A stretch of 58,090 bases of DNA. It comes from Oscillospiraceae bacterium. Its GTDB lineage: Bacteria; Bacillota; Clostridia; Oscillospirales; Acutalibacteraceae. The stretch lies in the NCBI GenBank assembly GCA_015065935.1, contig SVPI01000009.1:1-58090 (forward strand), read 5' to 3'. Positions 44,814 through 53,748 of this stretch are shown in pieces. Position 1 is the first letter of the stretch. Every line of letters begins with the position of its first letter. The position numbers and the translations under genes were made by a program. The notes below the pieces were generated by a model. It did not search any database. It saw nothing but the letters and a program-made list of their open reading frames with translations, and was not told the origin of the DNA.

Positions 44814-44893
44814 GATATAGGCGGAGGCTCACCCTTCGCCTATATCTTGATTTTAACCCCATAAGCACAAAGAACTTCCTTTGTTTTTATGGG
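44814..44893 (+). promoter_or_regulatory. Two stem-loops between the binding-protein and ATPase genes
   Basis: Stem 1: GATATAGGCG and CGCCTATATC (44814-44846, 10 bp perfect) followed by TTGATTTT, a weak terminator. Stem 2: CCCATAA...TTATGGG with an inner ACAAAG/CTTTGT pair (44858-44893). Such hairpins after a binding-protein gene usually protect the upstream mRNA and lower expression of the membrane parts. Confidence 0.6.
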
Positions 44894-44923
44894 ATTAAAG
44901 TCTATTATGGGAGGTAAAAAAGA

Positions 44924-46462
44924 ATGGCTCAACAAATTGCCCTTGAATGCAGGAACATAACCAAAACCTTCGGCAAGGTTTATGCGAACAAAAACTGTAA
45001 TCTTGATGTTCGCAAGGGCGAAATTCTTGCAATTCTCGGCGAAAACGGAAGCGGCAAAACAACCCTTATGAATATGGTTGCGGGAATTTATTTCCCCGAT
45101 GAAGGCCAGATTTTTGTTGACGGAAAAGAGGTTGTTATTAAATCTCCTAAGGATGCATTCCGTTATAAAATCGGTATGATTCACCAGCATTTTAAACTTG
45201 TTGATGTTTTTTCCGCAACAGAAAACATAACCCTTGGCATAAACGAGGGAAAATATAAATTAAGCGAGGTTAAGCGCAAGGTGGTTGAAATCACCCAGCG
45301 TTACGGCTTTGTTATTGACCCCGATAAACACATTTATGATATGGCTGTTTCGGAAAAGCAGACGGTTGAAATTCTAAAGGTGCTTTACCGTGGCGCCGAC
45401 ATTCTTATTCTTGATGAGCCTACCGCAGTTTTAACCCCCCAAGAAACCGAGAAATTGTTTAATGTTCTTCGCAGAATGCGTGAGGATGGCAAATCCATTG
45501 TTATTATCACCCATAAGATGCACGAGGTGCTCTCCATTTCCGACCGTGTTGCTATTCTTAGAAAAGGTGAGCACGTTGCAACGGTTAACACAAGTGAGAC
45601 AAATGAGGCAGAGCTTACTGAACTTATGATGGGCAAAAAGGTTGATCTTAACATTCAGCGAAGCGAGCCTAAGAACTGTGTAGACCGCCTTACCGTTAAA
45701 AATGTTACAAGCGTTGATGAAAACGGCAGAAAGGTGCTGGATAATGTTTCCTTCACTGCAAAATCAGGTGAAATCCTCGGTATTGCGGGAATTGCAGGTT
45801 CGGGCCAGAGAGAATTGCTCGAATCTATAGCAGGCCTTCACCATTTAGCTTCGGGTGAAATCGTTTATCTTGACCCCAAAACAGGCGAGGAGGAAAACCT
45901 TCGAGATAAAACCCCCATTCAAATTCGCGATTTAGGCGTTCGCCTCTCTTTTGTTCCTGAGGATAGACTCGGTATGGGCCTTGTTGGTAATATGGACATT
46001 ATTGATAATATGATGCTCCGTTCCTACCAAAAGGGTAAATCCGCATTCCTGCAAAGAAAAGAGCCCAAGGACCTTGCCGAGCATATTATTAAGGAGCTTG
46101 AGGTTTCCACCCCCGGCGCTACAACCCCTGTTCGCCAGCTTTCGGGCGGTAACGTTCAAAAGGTTCTTGTTGGTCGAGAGATTGCCTCTGCCCCCAGCGT
46201 TCTTATGGCGGCATACCCTGTAAGAGGTCTCGATGTTAACGCCTCCTACACCATTTATAATCTTTTAAACCAGCAAAAGGAAAACGGCGTTGCCGTTATC
46301 TTTGTAGGTGAGGATTTAGACGTTCTAATTGAACTTTGTGACCGAATTCTTGTTATTAACTCGGGTAAGGTTACAGGCCTTGTTGATGGCAGAACTGCCA
46401 AAAAGGACGACATTGGCTTTATGATGACCATGTCAACCGAAAATGATAGTGAGGAGGCTTAA
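44924..46462 (+). CDS. Nucleoside-type ABC transporter ATP-binding protein (double ATPase)
   Basis: 512 aa with two tandem ATPase domains, as in RbsA and the guanosine transporter NupO. Domain 1: Walker A GENGSGKTTL (about 39-48), Walker B ILILDEPTAVLTPQE (about 160-174). Domain 2: GIAGSGQRELLESI and the signature RQLSGGNVQKVLVGREIA; its Walker B region reads SVLMAAYPVRGLD, a degenerate form usual for this family's second domain. GGGAGG precedes the ATG. It energises uptake with the two permeases downstream. Confidence 0.92.
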   Translation: MAQQIALECRNITKTFGKVYANKNCNLDVRKGEILAILGENGSGKTTLMNMVAGIYFPDEGQIFVDGKEVVIKSPKDAFRYKIGMIHQHFKLVDVFSATENITLGINEGKYKLSEVKRKVVEITQRYGFVIDPDKHIYDMAVSEKQTVEILKVLYRGADILILDEPTAVLTPQETEKLFNVLRRMREDGKSIVIITHKMHEVLSISDRVAILRKGEHVATVNTSETNEAELTELMMGKKVDLNIQRSEPKNCVDRLTVKNVTSVDENGRKVLDNVSFTAKSGEILGIAGIAGSGQRELLESIAGLHHLASGEIVYLDPKTGEEENLRDKTPIQIRDLGVRLSFVPEDRLGMGLVGNMDIIDNMMLRSYQKGKSAFLQRKEPKDLAEHIIKELEVSTPGATTPVRQLSGGNVQKVLVGREIASAPSVLMAAYPVRGLDVNASYTIYNLLNQQKENGVAVIFVGEDLDVLIELCDRILVINSGKVTGLVDGRTAKKDDIGFMMTMSTENDSEEA

Positions 46463-46464
46463 AA

Positions 46465-47559
46465 ATGGAAAAAAGTGATAAGAAAATTCGCACTCCCCTT
46501 TTCCACATTGCAAAGCGTGAAGCAATGCCGTGGTATTTTGGCGTTATAGTTCGCGCAGTTGCCGTTGTAGCCGCCCTCATTGTGGCAGGTGTGCTTGTAG
46601 CCGTTTTAACAGGCAAAAACCCCATTCAGGTTTATGCTACAATGTTTGATGGTGTTTTCGGCCATTCCGACCGAATTTGGAATATGGGTCAAAAGGTGGC
46701 TATACTCCTTGGTATTTCCCTTGCCGTTACCCCCGCCTTTAAAATGAAATTCTGGAACTGCGGCGCCGAAGGTCAGGTTATCATCGGCGGTCTTGCTACC
46801 ATTTGCGTTATGGTGTTTTTAGGCGGCAAAATTCCAACACCGCTGCTGCTTGTTATAATGCTTGTCGCCAGTGTTTTGGCAGGCGTTATCTGGGCGGTTA
46901 TTCCCGCAGTGTTTAAAGCCCTTTTTAACACAAATGAAACGCTGTTTACCCTTATGATGAACTATGTTGCAATTCATCTTGTTGCCTATTTCCTAAAGCT
47001 GGTTGCAAAGGATGGCTCCGGTGTTTTATCCCCCCTGCCGCAGTACGGTCTGCCTGTTATTGCAGATAAGGCATTTTTACTTAACATTTTAATTGTTGCA
47101 GCCGTTACCGTTGCCATTTACATTTACCTTAAATCCAGCAAGCAGGGCTATGAAATCAGCGTTGTAGGTGAAAGTGAAAACACCGCTAAATACATTGGTA
47201 TTAACGTTAAAAAGGTTATTATCAGAACACTGGTTGTTTCGGGTGCCATTTGCGGTCTTATGGGTCTGCTCATTGTTGGCGGTACCGACCACACCATTAA
47301 CACCGCCGTTGTTGGCGGCAGAGGCTTTACCGCCATTATGGTTTCCTGGCTTGCTAAATTTAATCCCCTAGTTATGGTGCTTACCTCCTTCCTCATTGTT
47401 TTCCTTGAGGTTGGCTCCGACCAGCTGAACACCATGTTCGGTATCTCCTCCTCCATTGCAGATATTTTAACAGGAATTATCCTTTTCTTTATAATTGGTT
47501 GTGAATTTTTCCTTCGCTACAAAATTGTGCCGAATAAAAACAGAAAGGAGAATGCCTAA
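46465..47559 (+). CDS. ABC transporter permease, nucleoside type (first subunit)
   Basis: 364 aa membrane protein with about ten hydrophobic segments, NupP/YufP-like branch of the BPD_transp_2 family. The cytoplasmic coupling region is SKQGYEISVVGESENTAKYIGINVKKVIIRTLVVSGAICGL in pieces, in which the ENTAKYIGIN element contacts the ATPase. It starts two bases after the ATPase gene and ends one base into the next permease. Confidence 0.9.
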   Translation: MEKSDKKIRTPLFHIAKREAMPWYFGVIVRAVAVVAALIVAGVLVAVLTGKNPIQVYATMFDGVFGHSDRIWNMGQKVAILLGISLAVTPAFKMKFWNCGAEGQVIIGGLATICVMVFLGGKIPTPLLLVIMLVASVLAGVIWAVIPAVFKALFNTNETLFTLMMNYVAIHLVAYFLKLVAKDGSGVLSPLPQYGLPVIADKAFLLNILIVAAVTVAIYIYLKSSKQGYEISVVGESENTAKYIGINVKKVIIRTLVVSGAICGLMGLLIVGGTDHTINTAVVGGRGFTAIMVSWLAKFNPLVMVLTSFLIVFLEVGSDQLNTMFGISSSIADILTGIILFFIIGCEFFLRYKIVPNKNRKENA

Positions 47560-48530
47560 TGTCACCAATAGTCAGCTTTATTGTTAGTGCCATCGGTCTT
47601 GGAATGACCCTGCTTTATGGTTCCACCGGTGAAACCCTCACCGAAAAATCGGGACATTTAAACCTTGGCATTCCCGGTGTTATGTGCGTTGGCGCCGCCT
47701 GCGGCTGCTTTGCAGAATCGGTTTATTTTGCCGCCGTTGGCATTAAAGGCACCATTCCTGTTTTGGCTGTTTTAATTCCTATGCTTGCCACAATTTTAGG
47801 CGGTGCTCTTTGCGGACTGATTTTCAGCTTCCTAACCGTTACCCTGCGTGCCAACCAAAATGTTACAGGTCTTGCCCTTACCACCTTTGGCGTTGGCGTT
47901 TCGGAATACATTATCGCTCAGGCAGATGTTGTTGGCCCCTTTGTTAGAGGTAATAAATATTTCAAAGCCTCTCTCCCCTTTGCCGATGACCTTGGCTGGT
48001 TTGGCGAAATTTTCCTCTCCCACGGAATTTTAATCTATCTCTCCATTGCCGTTGCCCTGGCTGTCACCTTCTTCCTCAACCGCACCCGCGTAGGTCTTAA
48101 CCTTCGTGCAGTTGGCGAGAATCCTGCCACAGCCGATGCGGCAGGTATCAACGTTTCCCTTTATCGCTATCTTGCAACCTGCATTGGTTGCGGTATTGCA
48201 GGCCTTGGCGGTCTTACATTTATTATGGACTATTTAAACGGCACCTGGGAGTATATGATTGATGATTTAGGCTGGCTTGCCGTTGCCCTTGTTATCTTCA
48301 CCGTTTGGAAGCCAAACCTAGGTATTATCGGCTCCTTCATTTTCGGTGCACTATATGTTGCCAGCAGCTTCTTTGCAAAGTACGGAATTTCCCTTTCCGA
48401 CCAGGAGCTTTTCAAAATGCTTCCCTACCTTGTAACAATAATTGTTCTTATTATTACAAGTGCCAGAAGCCGTAAGAAAAATCAGCCCCCTGCAGCACTG
48501 GGTCTGCCCTATTTCCGTGAGGAACGATAA
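47559..48530 (+). CDS. ABC transporter permease, nucleoside type (second subunit)
   Basis: 323 aa with about eight to ten hydrophobic segments, NupQ/YufQ-like. It carries the typical opening LLYGSTGETLTEKSGHLNLG (about 19-38) and the coupling loop RTRVGLNLRAVGENPATADA. It is the partner of the preceding permease; the pair forms the membrane channel. Its ATG overlaps the previous stop codon, and a strong terminator follows. Confidence 0.9.
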   Translation: MSPIVSFIVSAIGLGMTLLYGSTGETLTEKSGHLNLGIPGVMCVGAACGCFAESVYFAAVGIKGTIPVLAVLIPMLATILGGALCGLIFSFLTVTLRANQNVTGLALTTFGVGVSEYIIAQADVVGPFVRGNKYFKASLPFADDLGWFGEIFLSHGILIYLSIAVALAVTFFLNRTRVGLNLRAVGENPATADAAGINVSLYRYLATCIGCGIAGLGGLTFIMDYLNGTWEYMIDDLGWLAVALVIFTVWKPNLGIIGSFIFGALYVASSFFAKYGISLSDQELFKMLPYLVTIIVLIITSARSRKKNQPPAALGLPYFREER

Positions 48531-48542
48531 AAAGCAAAAACA

Positions 48543-48575
48543 AAAAACCTCGATGAAAATTTCATCGAGGTTTTT
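48543..48575. terminator. Bidirectional terminator between the ABC transporter and gpsA
   Basis: AAAAACCTCGATGAA pairs perfectly with TTCATCGAGGTTTTT (15 bp, three-base loop); it serves both converging operons. Confidence 0.93.
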
Positions 48576-48586
48576 CTTTTTTATTC

Positions 48587-49567
48587 TTATTCCTGTGCCA
48601 TTGGGCGGTTCATTAGATTTTCCACCGCTAAATTTATATCCATATCCTCATACAAAACGCGGTAGCATTGCTCGGTTATGGGCATTTCCACACCGTGCTC
48701 CTCAGCAAGCTCGAAAACCAGCTTTGTGGCGTAATAACCCTCAACCGTACCCACGGTTTTAAGGGCCTCTTTTACGCTTATTCCCTTGCCTACCAAATCG
48801 CCAAAGCGGCCGTTTCGGCTGTGGCGGGAGGTGCAGGTAACAATTAAATCTCCAATGCCTGCAAGACCTAAAAATGTGTGCTCCTTGGCGCCCATTTTAA
48901 CACCAAGGCGAGCTATTTCTGCCGCTCCCCTTGTTATAAGTGCGGCCTTTGTGTTGTCGCCTAAGCCAATGCCATCACAGAATCCTGCGGCAACGGCAAT
49001 AACATTTTTAAGGGCGCCCCCAAGCTCCACACCAATAAGGTCATCACTTGTATAAATGCGCAGTGCTGTATCGGAAAAAATCTCCTGAACAAATGCGGCG
49101 GCAGATTTATTTTTTGATGCCGAAACAATGGAGGTAGGAATATTAAGGGCAACCTCCTCAGCGTGGGAGGGACCCGATAGTGTAACCACATCGGCCTCGG
49201 GCAGTTCCCTTTCAATAACCTGAGAAAGGCGAAGTTTAGTGCCGCTTTCAAAACCCTTTGCCACATTTACAACTATTCCCTTTTTGCCAATTTCGCGAAG
49301 TTTTGCGGCAGTCTCAGCCACCGCGAAGGAGGGGGTTGCAATTATGGTGACATCGGCATCCTTTGAAACCGCAATATCACTTGTGATTTTAATTTCCCGA
49401 GGCAGCTGAACACCGCGCAGGAGCTTATCATTCCTGCGGGTTTTGCAAAGGGCTTCTACCTCGGCCTCAAATGGAGACCAAAGAGTAACCTCGTGACCGG
49501 TTCTAAAGGCCACAAGACCCAGTGCCATACCCCAGCCGCCTGAACCTAAAACAACAATTTTAGCCAT
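48587..49567 (-). CDS. gpsA: Glycerol-3-phosphate dehydrogenase [NAD(P)+]
   Basis: Makes sn-glycerol-3-phosphate for phospholipids, 326 aa. The Rossmann loop GSGGWGMALG is at residues 8-17. LSGPSHAEEVALNIPTSI and the catalytic-lysine region ELGGALKNVIAVAAGFCDG (K near 190) are intact. It ends the minus-strand group DUF512-der-plsY-gpsA. The product is the direct acceptor for PlsY, encoded five bases upstream. Confidence 0.96.
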   Translation of the reverse strand: MAKIVVLGSGGWGMALGLVAFRTGHEVTLWSPFEAEVEALCKTRRNDKLLRGVQLPREIKITSDIAVSKDADVTIIATPSFAVAETAAKLREIGKKGIVVNVAKGFESGTKLRLSQVIERELPEADVVTLSGPSHAEEVALNIPTSIVSASKNKSAAAFVQEIFSDTALRIYTSDDLIGVELGGALKNVIAVAAGFCDGIGLGDNTKAALITRGAAEIARLGVKMGAKEHTFLGLAGIGDLIVTCTSRHSRNGRFGDLVGKGISVKEALKTVGTVEGYYATKLVFELAEEHGVEMPITEQCYRVLYEDMDINLAVENLMNRPMAQE

Positions 49568-49572
49568 ATCTT

Positions 49573-50235
49573 TTATCCTTTTTTAATGGTGAATTTATTT
49601 TCCTCACCGTGAACTAGTCGCACAATGTTATCCTTATGCTTTAGGAACACAATGACGCCCATAATAATAGTGCAAACCGCCTGGGGCCAAAAAAGCGCCG
49701 ACTTATCATAGAAAATCAGGCTGGCGCCCACAACAACAACCGTCGCCGAAAGACTGCTTATAGACATAACCTTAACCGTTGCAAGCAGTATGCCGAAAAT
49801 AACAAGCCCCGAAATAATAGCAATGGGACAGCACACGGCAAAAATACCAACGCTTATTGCAACACCCTTGCCACCCTTAAAGCCAAAAAATATGGGGAAA
49901 ACGTGGCCCAGCATACAGGCAACGCCGCAAACAAAGGCACCGTAGGTTCCTAAAAACAAAAGGGACTCGGGCTCAGCAGCGTGCAGGTAATTAAATATCT
50001 GCTTGCCTATAAAGCAGGCAACAAAGCCCTTTAAGGCATCAAAAACAAAGGTAAGCAGTCCCGGAAGAGCACCTGCAACACGCATAACATTGGTCATACC
50101 TGCGTTGCCGCTTCCAACTTCTCTGATGTCTTTCTTAATAAATATTTTAGAAAAAATAACGGCAAAATTAATGCTTCCTATAAGGTATGCCAAGATAACG
50201 GCGGCAAAAGCCAAAAGAATTTTAGTGTTTATCAT
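49573..50235 (-). CDS. plsY: Acyl-phosphate:glycerol-3-phosphate acyltransferase
   Basis: Membrane enzyme starting phosphatidic acid synthesis, 220 aa with about five membrane segments. Conserved motifs: GSINFAVIFSK and VGSGNAGMTNVMRV (about 42-55), GHVFPIFFGFKGGKGVA (about 110-126), and the C-terminal LKHKDNIVRLVHGEENK. It acts with GpsA. It is cotranslated in a tight operon with der. Confidence 0.96.
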   Translation of the reverse strand: MINTKILLAFAAVILAYLIGSINFAVIFSKIFIKKDIREVGSGNAGMTNVMRVAGALPGLLTFVFDALKGFVACFIGKQIFNYLHAAEPESLLFLGTYGAFVCGVACMLGHVFPIFFGFKGGKGVAISVGIFAVCCPIAIISGLVIFGILLATVKVMSISSLSATVVVVGASLIFYDKSALFWPQAVCTIIMGVIVFLKHKDNIVRLVHGEENKFTIKKG

Positions 50236-50238
50236 AAA

Positions 50239-51561
50239 CTATTTATCTCCTCTTTCCCTTATGACAAAGCGCACAGGTGTGCCCTCAAGGCCAAAGGTGG
50301 AACGGATTTGATTTTCCAGATATCGCTGATAGGAAAAATGGAAAAGCTCGGCGCGGTTGCAAAAGCAAACAAATGTTGGGGGCTTGGTTGAGGCCTGGGT
50401 CATATAATAAATCTTAAGCCTCTTACCCTTGTCCGATGGCGGCTGCACGCGGGCAGTGGCATCGGCCAAAATATCATTAAGCATTCCGGTTGAAATGCGC
50501 ATTGTGTTCTGGGAATGAACATAGGTTATAAGCTCAAAAAGGCGGTCAATCCTCTGCCCTGTTTTGGCAGAAATGAAAACAATGGGGGCATAGGGCATAA
50601 AGGAAAAGTCCTTCATAAGCTTCTTTCTGTAGGAGTCCATTGTGGTGCCATCCTTAATAACGGCATCCCATTTATTAACGGCAATAATACAGGCCTTTCC
50701 CTGCTCTAAAGCAAGGCCCGCAACCTTGGAATCCTGCTCGGTAAAGCCCTCTACACCATCAATCATAATAACGCATACATCGGCGCGCTCAATGGACATC
50801 TGCGCCCTTAAAATGCTGTATTTTTCAATTTTATCATCAACGCGGCTTTTCCTTCTAAGCCCCGCAGTATCAATAAAATTAAATTTACCCTTTTCGTTCT
50901 CAACGTAAGTATCAATGGCATCCCTTGTTGTTCCCGCAATGTCGGAAACAATAGAGCGCTCCTCCCCTGCAATCTGGTTAACCAGGGATGATTTGCCGGC
51001 ATTAGGCTTACCGATAACGGCAACCTGAATAACATCATCATCTTCCTCAGCAAAATCGCTGTCGGGAAGGTATTTAAACACCTCATCAAGCAGGTCACCT
51101 GTGCCGTGACCGTGAACCGAGGAAACAGGAATGGGGTCTCCTAGGCCTAAATTATAAAACTCGTAAAACTCCATCGGTGTTTCGCCAACGGTGTCGCACT
51201 TGTTAACGCACAGAACAATAGGCTTGCCACTTTTTTGAAGCATTGAGGCAATTTCGCTGTCCGCCGCTGTAACACCGCACTTTAAATCGGTTACAAAAAT
51301 TATAACCTGAGCTGTGTCAATGGCGAGCTGTGCCTGGTGGCGCATACCGCTTAAAATAATATCATCGGTTTTAGGCTCGATACCGCCTGTATCAACAAGC
51401 ATAATTTTCTTGTTTTCCCACTCGGCATCACCGTAAATTCGGTCTCTGGTAACACCCGGAGTGTCATCAACAATAGAAAGGCGCTTGCCTATCAGTTTAT
51501 TAAAAAGCGTGGATTTTCCAACATTGGGACGGCCCACAACCGCAACAATGGGTTTAGACAT
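50239..51561 (-). CDS. der: Ribosome biogenesis GTPase Der (EngA)
   Basis: Double GTPase for 50S assembly, 440 aa. G domain 1: GRPNVGKSTLFNKL (about 8-21), DTGGI, NKCD. G domain 2: GKPNAGKSSLVNQI (about 185-198), DTAGLRRKSRVDDKIE, NKWD. The C-terminal KH-like domain ends with PVRFVIRERG. It lies two bases after the DUF512 gene. Confidence 0.97.
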   Translation of the reverse strand: MSKPIVAVVGRPNVGKSTLFNKLIGKRLSIVDDTPGVTRDRIYGDAEWENKKIMLVDTGGIEPKTDDIILSGMRHQAQLAIDTAQVIIFVTDLKCGVTAADSEIASMLQKSGKPIVLCVNKCDTVGETPMEFYEFYNLGLGDPIPVSSVHGHGTGDLLDEVFKYLPDSDFAEEDDDVIQVAVIGKPNAGKSSLVNQIAGEERSIVSDIAGTTRDAIDTYVENEKGKFNFIDTAGLRRKSRVDDKIEKYSILRAQMSIERADVCVIMIDGVEGFTEQDSKVAGLALEQGKACIIAVNKWDAVIKDGTTMDSYRKKLMKDFSFMPYAPIVFISAKTGQRIDRLFELITYVHSQNTMRISTGMLNDILADATARVQPPSDKGKRLKIYYMTQASTKPPTFVCFCNRAELFHFSYQRYLENQIRSTFGLEGTPVRFVIRERGDK

Positions 51562-51562
51562 T

Positions 51563-52870
51563 TTACTGCACCTTTCCTAAAATTTTATAAGTGAGCTCAT
51601 AGCCGTCATTATTAACAGCCGTTACCTTAACACCCAGCTTAACACTCAGTGTATCAATATGCATATCATCAAGGAATAAATCGTTCTCATGTCGGAGCAT
51701 ACTTGAAGGGATAAGCAGTTCATCGCCGAGTGTCTTACCTTCAAGCTGATTTAAAATATCCCCACCGGTTATAAGACCGCTAACGGTTATCTGCTCACCA
51801 AAAAACTCGTTTTTAATAGGATATACATTTACAGTTAAATTATGGCATTTTTCCTTTATTTTGTCAACAATTTCGACTATTAGCGGATATGCCGAAACAC
51901 CCGTTGCAATGGATACCGTTCTCGCGTTTTCTAATCCTTCGGCATCCTCAATAGCGCTGTTTGCCTCGCTTTTTAAAAGCGCCCAAAGGCCAACGCCGTT
52001 TTCAAGCTGAAGGAAATCCTCATAAAAATCAGCCTCGGGAATGGGCTTTTCAGCAAGAATATAAAATTCATCAGAGGCAAAAACCTTCCTTTGCCCTGTG
52101 GCCTTTTTGGTTTCCGCGCCAAAATGCTCCAAAATTTCAACGGTTTTTAAAGCTCTTTCCTTATCAAAGGGTTTTAATTCGGGCAGACCCTCACGGTGCT
52201 TTGTAAGCCCAACAGGCACCGCCGCAATGCAACCAATATTCTCCTTTGCCGTTAAATCGGCAAGGGTTTTTTTGAGTTCCTCCCCATCGTTATAATCGGG
52301 GCACAGCACCAGCTGGCAGTTCATCCTAATGCCCGCCTCGTTTAAGCGGTCAATAATGCTGAGAACTTCACCGGCGTGCTTGTTTTTCATCATTTGAACT
52401 CGCAGTTCGGGGTTTGTTGTATGCACCGAAATATTAACAGGGGAAATGTGCATTTTAATTATTCTGGAAATTTCGTGCTCGGTCAGGTTTGTAAGGGTTA
52501 TGTAGTTGCCGAAAAGGAAGGAAAGGCGGGAGTCATCATCCTTAAAATAAAGGCTCTGGCGCATTCCTTTAGGCAGCTGGTCAATAAAACAGAAAACGCA
52601 CTTGTTTTTACAGGAGCGCTGAGAATCCATAAGGTAGGTTTCAAAACAAAGGCCCAATTCGTCCTCCGCATTTTTCTTTACGGTTTTTGCCTTAAGCCTT
52701 CCCTTGGCATTTAAAAATTCAATTTTAACCTTGCTGTCGTTTTGATAAAAACGATAGTCGAGAACATCAACAATTTCCTCACCGTTTAAAGAAATAAGCG
52801 TATCCCCCGCTTTAATTCCGGCGCGGCAAGCAGGCGAGCCTTTTATCACTTCACCTATAACAACCGACAT
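51563..52870 (-). CDS. DUF512 radical SAM-like protein with N-terminal PDZ domain
   Basis: 435 aa. Residues 1-60 are PDZ-like (GSPACRAGIKAGDTLISLNGEE). A CxxxCxxC cluster motif, C87-C91-C94 in SCKNKCVFCFIDQLP, is that of radical SAM proteins. The C-terminal DUF512 domain includes the segment SGLITGGDILNQLEGK. The family is conserved in Clostridia and Cyanobacteria and is often beside der, as here; its substrate is unknown to me. A cytoplasmic PDZ domain on a radical SAM protein is unusual and suggests it recognises a protein C-terminus. Confidence 0.85.
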   Translation of the reverse strand: MSVVIGEVIKGSPACRAGIKAGDTLISLNGEEIVDVLDYRFYQNDSKVKIEFLNAKGRLKAKTVKKNAEDELGLCFETYLMDSQRSCKNKCVFCFIDQLPKGMRQSLYFKDDDSRLSFLFGNYITLTNLTEHEISRIIKMHISPVNISVHTTNPELRVQMMKNKHAGEVLSIIDRLNEAGIRMNCQLVLCPDYNDGEELKKTLADLTAKENIGCIAAVPVGLTKHREGLPELKPFDKERALKTVEILEHFGAETKKATGQRKVFASDEFYILAEKPIPEADFYEDFLQLENGVGLWALLKSEANSAIEDAEGLENARTVSIATGVSAYPLIVEIVDKIKEKCHNLTVNVYPIKNEFFGEQITVSGLITGGDILNQLEGKTLGDELLIPSSMLRHENDLFLDDMHIDTLSVKLGVKVTAVNNDGYELTYKILGKVQ

Positions 52871-52889
52871 CTTCTCTTACCCCCTTTTC

Positions 52890-52926
52890 AAAAAAAATAG
52901 AGAAGGATTCCTCCCCCTCTATCTCT
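52890..52926 (-). terminator. Probable terminator of DUF177-rpmF
   Basis: On the minus strand GGAGG-AAT-CCTTC with flanking pairs (about 52920-52899) is followed by TTTTTTTT. The stem is imperfect, so part of the transcription may continue into the DUF512 gene. Confidence 0.5.
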
Positions 52927-52941
52927 CGTGCTTTTAAAAAT

Positions 52942-53124
52942 TTAAGCCTCGGTCTTAACAACCTCACGACCGTCATAATGGCCGCAGGCAGCGCAAAGAC
53001 GGTGCGGTCTCTTATACTCGCCGCAGTTTGAACACTTAACTAAAGTAGGAGCAGTAAGCTTCCAAACGTTAGAACGTCTCTTATCTCTTCTTGCTTTTGA
53101 AGTTTTTCTCTTCGGTACTGCCAT
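52942..53124 (-). CDS. rpmF: 50S ribosomal protein L32
   Basis: 60 aa, canonical start [18 protein letters not shown]. The zinc-binding cysteines are CSNC (residues 31-34) and CAAC, so it is the C+ zinc form. ATG 53124 has AAGGAGG upstream; the longer GTG start at 53133 overlaps that site. It sits just downstream of the DUF177 gene, the usual bacterial yceD-rpmF order. Confidence 0.97.
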   Translation of the reverse strand: MAVPKRKTSKARRDKRRSNVWKLTAPTLVKCSNCGEYKRPHRLCAACGHYDGREVVKTEA

Positions 53125-53174
53125 TTTCAGCACCTCCTTGTTAGATTACATTTATTATGTTATTTTTTAAAAAA

Positions 53175-53624
53175 TTATTCGGAACAACGGCACTCGCCAT
53201 CATTCAGGTTTTGTCCGCAGCCAAAACAGATTCCCTTGCAGTCCTCTTTACATAAATGCTTCATAGGAACATCAAGAATAACCTCATCGCGGAAAATCTC
53301 ATCAAGATTAAGCTTGTAATCGGGCACGGTTAAAATGCTGTCGGAGTCCTCATTTTCAATATGCGTTGCGAGATTTCTTACATAGGAAAATGAGTTCTCT
53401 GCCGTGCACTCCTTGGTGCAACGGTCACAAGGGGCTGTGTAGCTGTAGGAAACATTTACACTTAGCGTTACAAGGCCTGCCTTGTTTTTAACCTGACCCT
53501 CGATGCTCACAGGTTGTTTGAGCGGAAATTCACCTGCAAACTCAACATCGCTTAAATCAAGTGAATACGAAATCGGCAAACTCATATTCTCGGTTACAAA
53601 AAGTTTTTTTAAATCAAGAATCAT
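53175..53624 (-). CDS. DUF177 (YceD-like) protein
   Basis: 149 aa. Typical DUF177 pattern: an N-terminal beta region, CDRCTKEC (about residues 78-85) and a C-terminal cysteine cluster CKEDCKGICFGCGQNLNDGEC. Known homologues act around 23S rRNA/large-subunit assembly and are nearly always followed by rpmF, as here. It has a strong promoter of its own at 53654-53682. The eight or so cysteines suggest zinc binding. Confidence 0.92.
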   Translation of the reverse strand: MILDLKKLFVTENMSLPISYSLDLSDVEFAGEFPLKQPVSIEGQVKNKAGLVTLSVNVSYSYTAPCDRCTKECTAENSFSYVRNLATHIENEDSDSILTVPDYKLNLDEIFRDEVILDVPMKHLCKEDCKGICFGCGQNLNDGECRCSE

Positions 53625-53653
53625 AAGCCTTTTCCTCTTTCGTTACAAAGTTC

Positions 53654-53682
53654 ATTATATCTAAAGTGGATATAATTGTCAA
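53654..53682 (-). promoter_or_regulatory. DUF177-rpmF promoter
   Basis: Minus strand: TTGACA (53682-53677), 17-base spacer, TATAAT (53659-53654); both hexamers are perfect consensus. Confidence 0.85.
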
Positions 53683-53715
53683 GTTTTTTATTTTTAATTT
53701 TACTAATAAGGCAAA

Positions 53716-53746
53716 TTAAGCGCCGCTAAGCAAAGCGGCGCGTTAA
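53716..53746 (-). terminator. GC-rich hairpin after pckG
   Basis: GCGCCGC and GCGGCGC pair perfectly inside a wider TTAA...TTAA palindrome (53716-53746). There is only a weak T run on the minus strand (TTAATTT), so it is a likely but not certain terminator for pckG. Confidence 0.6.
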
Positions 53747-53748
53747 TG

